Assembly (NCBI GenBank): GCA_002422765.1
Contig: DITI01000025.1
Span: 5,487-13,516 of the forward strand
Direction: 5' to 3'
Length of the DNA stretch: 8,030 bases
DNA from: Candidatus Pacebacteria bacterium UBA6188
GTDB taxonomy: Bacteria > Patescibacteriota > Microgenomatia > UBA1400 > PJMF01
Position 1 is the stretch's first letter. Every line of letters begins with the position of its first letter. The position numbers were made by a program, and so were the translations under genes. The notes under the pieces are model-generated. The model made no database searches and was not told where the DNA came from. It saw only the letters and a list, made by a program, of their open reading frames with translations. Shown here in pieces: positions 6,089 to 8,030 of the stretch.

Positions 6089-7060
6089 TTAAATTAAACC
6101 TAGAACCTGTCGGCCATTACTGGTAGCAATTTTTACTAATTGTTCTAAATCATAATAATGACAAGCTTCTAGTAAAAAGCGCAATTCTGTCCACATATCG
6201 CCATCTGTAAAAGGTTTGTAGTAATCGGCAATATTGTCTGGGCCAAGGGCAACCGTGATGCCAGCAGGAATCATCTCGTCTACCGGCGTCACACTGTTGT
6301 GTGAGGGCACTAAATCCTCACGACGCCTGTGATCAATCCAAGCTGTAGGACAAGCAATCATCATTACACCAGCCTCTTTCATTTCGCGGTAAAGTTTCTG
6401 ACGAGTTGCCTGTGGTTGAGCGGCGATGGAAATACCATGCACTCCTACCACTCTGCCTTGCATTTGGTGTTCAATAGTTTTTTGTACCAAAAGCGCGGTT
6501 TCTTGTTCTTTGGGTGTATTAAATTGATCGACGTGAACGTGTGCCATTTTGCCGTATTTTTTGGCAGTACTTAGCAAAATATCCAGATGCTCTGCCTCGT
6601 AACCCAGATCTTTGCCCGGCAGACCACCAATGATATCGACGAACTCTGCCCCTTTATCAAACCACTCGCGAGCCTTTTGATCTAAAACTCCCTTAACAGT
6701 TTGGTTGGCAAAAAGCAGTTTGATTTGTGACTTATAATGCTCTCGCACTCGCTCTGCTGCTCGCATCGATTTATCTTGAATCAAGGGATCCACATCGATA
6801 AAGGTACATAAAACAGTCACACCTTGAGCAATTTGCTGTTCCACGCCAAAAGCCATGCGGTCATATATTTCATCCACTGTTTGCTTTTGTTTTAATTCGT
6901 CGATTAAATCCCATTTTTCTTGCAAAGAAACATAGGCTAGCTCTAAATCTTCGGTCTTGATCAAGTAAGCTTTATCCAGATGGTTATGAGCACTAACCCA
7001 ACCGCCTTTTGCTACAATTTCTTTTAGAAGATGTGCTTTGAGATCCCAAGAATTTTGCAT
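6089..7060 (-). CDS. Amidohydrolase of the cytosine deaminase-like group, possible dihydroorotase substitute
   Basis: TIM-barrel metal-dependent hydrolase of 323 residues. Visible metal ligands (numbered from the 7060 ATG): H25-N-H27 in 'HNHLDKAYL', H176 in 'HVHVDQ', H208 in 'VVGVHGIS' and D275 in 'ALGPDNIAD'. 'VDIIGGLPGKDLG' before the third ligand is typical of cytosine deaminase relatives. In cytosine deaminase the third His is followed by D-E, with the Glu shuttling protons; here it is D-Q (Q179). I see no obvious carboxylated Lys of classical PyrC. The N-terminal beta-sandwich domain is missing. I chose the ATG at 7060, one base after the argG stop. An ATG at 7120 is also in frame, but it would overlap argG by 59 bases, adds 20 unconvincing residues and has no ribosome-binding site. 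The position between argG and pyrD makes cyclisation of carbamoyl-aspartate, or pyrimidine salvage, plausible; the substrate cannot be read from sequence. Confidence 0.85.
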   Translation of the reverse strand: MQNSWDLKAHLLKEIVAKGGWVSAHNHLDKAYLIKTEDLELAYVSLQEKWDLIDELKQKQTVDEIYDRMAFGVEQQIAQGVTVLCTFIDVDPLIQDKSMRAAERVREHYKSQIKLLFANQTVKGVLDQKAREWFDKGAEFVDIIGGLPGKDLGYEAEHLDILLSTAKKYGKMAHVHVDQFNTPKEQETALLVQKTIEHQMQGRVVGVHGISIAAQPQATRQKLYREMKEAGVMMIACPTAWIDHRRREDLVPSHNSVTPVDEMIPAGITVALGPDNIADYYKPFTDGDMWTELRFLLEACHYYDLEQLVKIATSNGRQVLGLI

Positions 7061-7061
7061 T

Positions 7062-8030
7062 TTAAACACTGCGACGCTTTCTAACGACCAATCGTTTTTG
7101 TAATTCTTTGACCAAGCCATTGGCAGTTTCGATGTCGCGTACTAAGGTTACTCCATTTTTGACTGCCCATTTTTTGATCACTTGCTCATCAGATTTGGCC
7201 TCTTTGGTTTGATTATCATAAGGCAAGTTAATCACTAGGTCAAAAACATTTTGGCGCAAGATATCTTCCAAGGAAGGATAAAGATCCTTATGCATCTTGT
7301 GGACCATAACCGAATTTATTTTATGTTTTTTCAAAAATAAATGCGTGTTTTCGGTGGCATAAAATTGGAAGCCTAATTCTGACAATTGTTTAATCGTAGG
7401 CAATAAGGCTTTCTTATTCTTCTCCTCACCAATCGTTAACAAGGCAAAGCGCTCGTTATCCTGAGCTAAGCGCATTTGCAAAGTGTAAATTTCGATGAAA
7501 CCTGCCGAAGCATTTTGGTTAAAGGTGTCATTCTTCATGAAAGTAGCTAATTTTTCATCAAAAATGGTGTTGGCAGTTTCCACCGCCACCACTTCAGCTT
7601 GACCCTTAAACAGTTTGACTGTCACTAAACCACTTACTTTTTGGTTAACTTTGTCTAGATAAGCATTGAGATCATCCATCAAAGGCTCATACCAAAGAGC
7701 TCCGTAGCAAAGATAAGCCCACTTGGTGTCTACCAGAGATTTAAACTCATTTTCTTCGCGAGTGGAGACATATTTTTCCAAATTAAAATGAGCATTAATG
7801 ATAATCTCAGCAGCTGGAGCCTCATAAAGACCTCTGACTTTAAGTCCTACCAAACGATCTTCGATGTGGTGAGTGACACCCACTCCGTGCTTAGCCCCAA
7901 CTTTGTTGAGATGCATGATTAGATCTGCCAAACGCATGGGTTTACCATCAACTTCCACTGGCAAACCTTTAACAAAACGCAGCTTAATGTATTGATGTTT
8001 ATCTGGAGTTTTTTCAATGACGCGACAAAC
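7062..8030 (-). CDS. argG: Argininosuccinate synthase fused to a CarB-type MGS regulatory domain (5' end outside window)
   Basis: The frame is open to the right edge, so the 322 visible residues are the C-terminal part. Residues 1 to about 190 match the ArgG C-terminal domain: 'VKGLPVEVDGK', then 'HHIEDRLVGLKVRGLYEAPAAEI', 'KWAYLCYGALW' and 'ASAGFIEIY'. E57 and Y69 match, by spacing and context, the Glu and Tyr that bind citrulline in known enzymes. After a linker of a few residues, about 194-312 is an MGS-like domain as at the end of CarB: 'FALLTIGEEKN', 'GFQFYATENTHLFL', 'VHKMHKDLYPSLEDIL' and 'FDLVINLPY'. T226, T229, K245 and N268 line up with the phosphate-binding residues of the CarB UMP/IMP site. 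The methylglyoxal synthase catalytic motifs are absent. ArgG normally joins citrulline and aspartate using ATP. The fusion suggests nucleotide control of that reaction. An apparent start at 7964 is an internal TTG (Leu). Confidence 0.9.
   Translation of the reverse strand, partial: VCRVIEKTPDKHQYIKLRFVKGLPVEVDGKPMRLADLIMHLNKVGAKHGVGVTHHIEDRLVGLKVRGLYEAPAAEIIINAHFNLEKYVSTREENEFKSLVDTKWAYLCYGALWYEPLMDDLNAYLDKVNQKVSGLVTVKLFKGQAEVVAVETANTIFDEKLATFMKNDTFNQNASAGFIEIYTLQMRLAQDNERFALLTIGEEKNKKALLPTIKQLSELGFQFYATENTHLFLKKHKINSVMVHKMHKDLYPSLEDILRQNVFDLVINLPYDNQTKEAKSDEQVIKKWAVKNGVTLVRDIETANGLVKELQKRLVVRKRRSV

Noticed and set aside
5824..6126. Plus-strand frames opposite pyrD and the amidohydrolase (also 328-588, 4200-4430, 4756-4962, 6329-6574)
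   Set aside because: All lie wholly or almost wholly antisense to well-supported conserved genes, with no ribosome-binding site and no recognisable domain.
7061..7120. Upstream ATG for the amidohydrolase
   Set aside because: It would overlap the argG-MGS end by 59 bases, lacks a ribosome-binding site, and the added 20 residues do not resemble the family. Not fully excluded.
7962..7964. Start codon for the ArgG-MGS gene inside the window
   Set aside because: This TTG is internal: the frame continues upstream to 8030 with recognisable ArgG sequence ('KLRFVKG').

Overview
The window looks like a piece of a small, tightly packed bacterial genome, most likely Candidate Phyla Radiation / Patescibacteria and perhaps Microgenomates. 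The reasons are the gap-free packing with overlapping stops, A/T-rich short intergenic regions, single-domain 'minimal' enzymes, and a pair of Gln-rich small proteins of a kind I associate with that group. The lineage is an inference; no marker gene that would settle it is present. The standard genetic code fits: pyrE ends at TGA at its normal family length, and no gene needs TGA read through.

Layout. Positions 1-246 (+) hold the C-terminal end of a RadC-type JAB-domain protein. Its stop overlaps, tail to tail, the stop of cysS (243-1682, -), the cysteinyl-tRNA synthetase. Upstream of cysS on the same strand are a 224-residue Gln/Ala-rich coiled-coil protein (1739-2413), a 107-residue Gln/Glu-rich helical protein (2437-2760) and a short ribosome hibernation factor, HPF (2836-3180). 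A divergent intergenic region (3181-3345) carries a strong minus-strand hairpin plus T8 and, on the plus strand, a perfect TATAAT only 7 bases from the ATG of an orphan 70-residue gene (3346-3558, +).

From 3555 to the right edge everything is on the minus strand and forms one very tight block. In transcription order it is argG fused to a CarB-type MGS domain (partial, 7062-8030), a cytosine-deaminase-like amidohydrolase (6089-7060), a DHODH-family pyrD (5002-6084), pyrE (4345-4998) and pyrF (3555-4364). Junctions are 1, 4, 3 and -20 bases. This is the last half of de novo UMP synthesis, led by two unexpected members. The regulatory domain that in CarB senses UMP/IMP is here attached to argininosuccinate synthase. 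An amidohydrolase of the cytosine deaminase type, with the usual catalytic Glu replaced by Gln, sits directly before pyrD, where a dihydroorotase gene might be expected.

How the genes fit together. PyrD makes orotate, PyrE makes OMP and PyrF makes UMP. UMP (or another nucleotide) could then feed back on ArgG through the MGS domain, linking arginine and pyrimidine synthesis, which compete for aspartate and carbamoyl phosphate. That link is an inference. The only good intrinsic terminator I see for the pyr transcript lies beyond the opposing 70-residue gene, just upstream of hpf. I see no tRNA, rRNA, CRISPR array, insertion sequence or long repeat.
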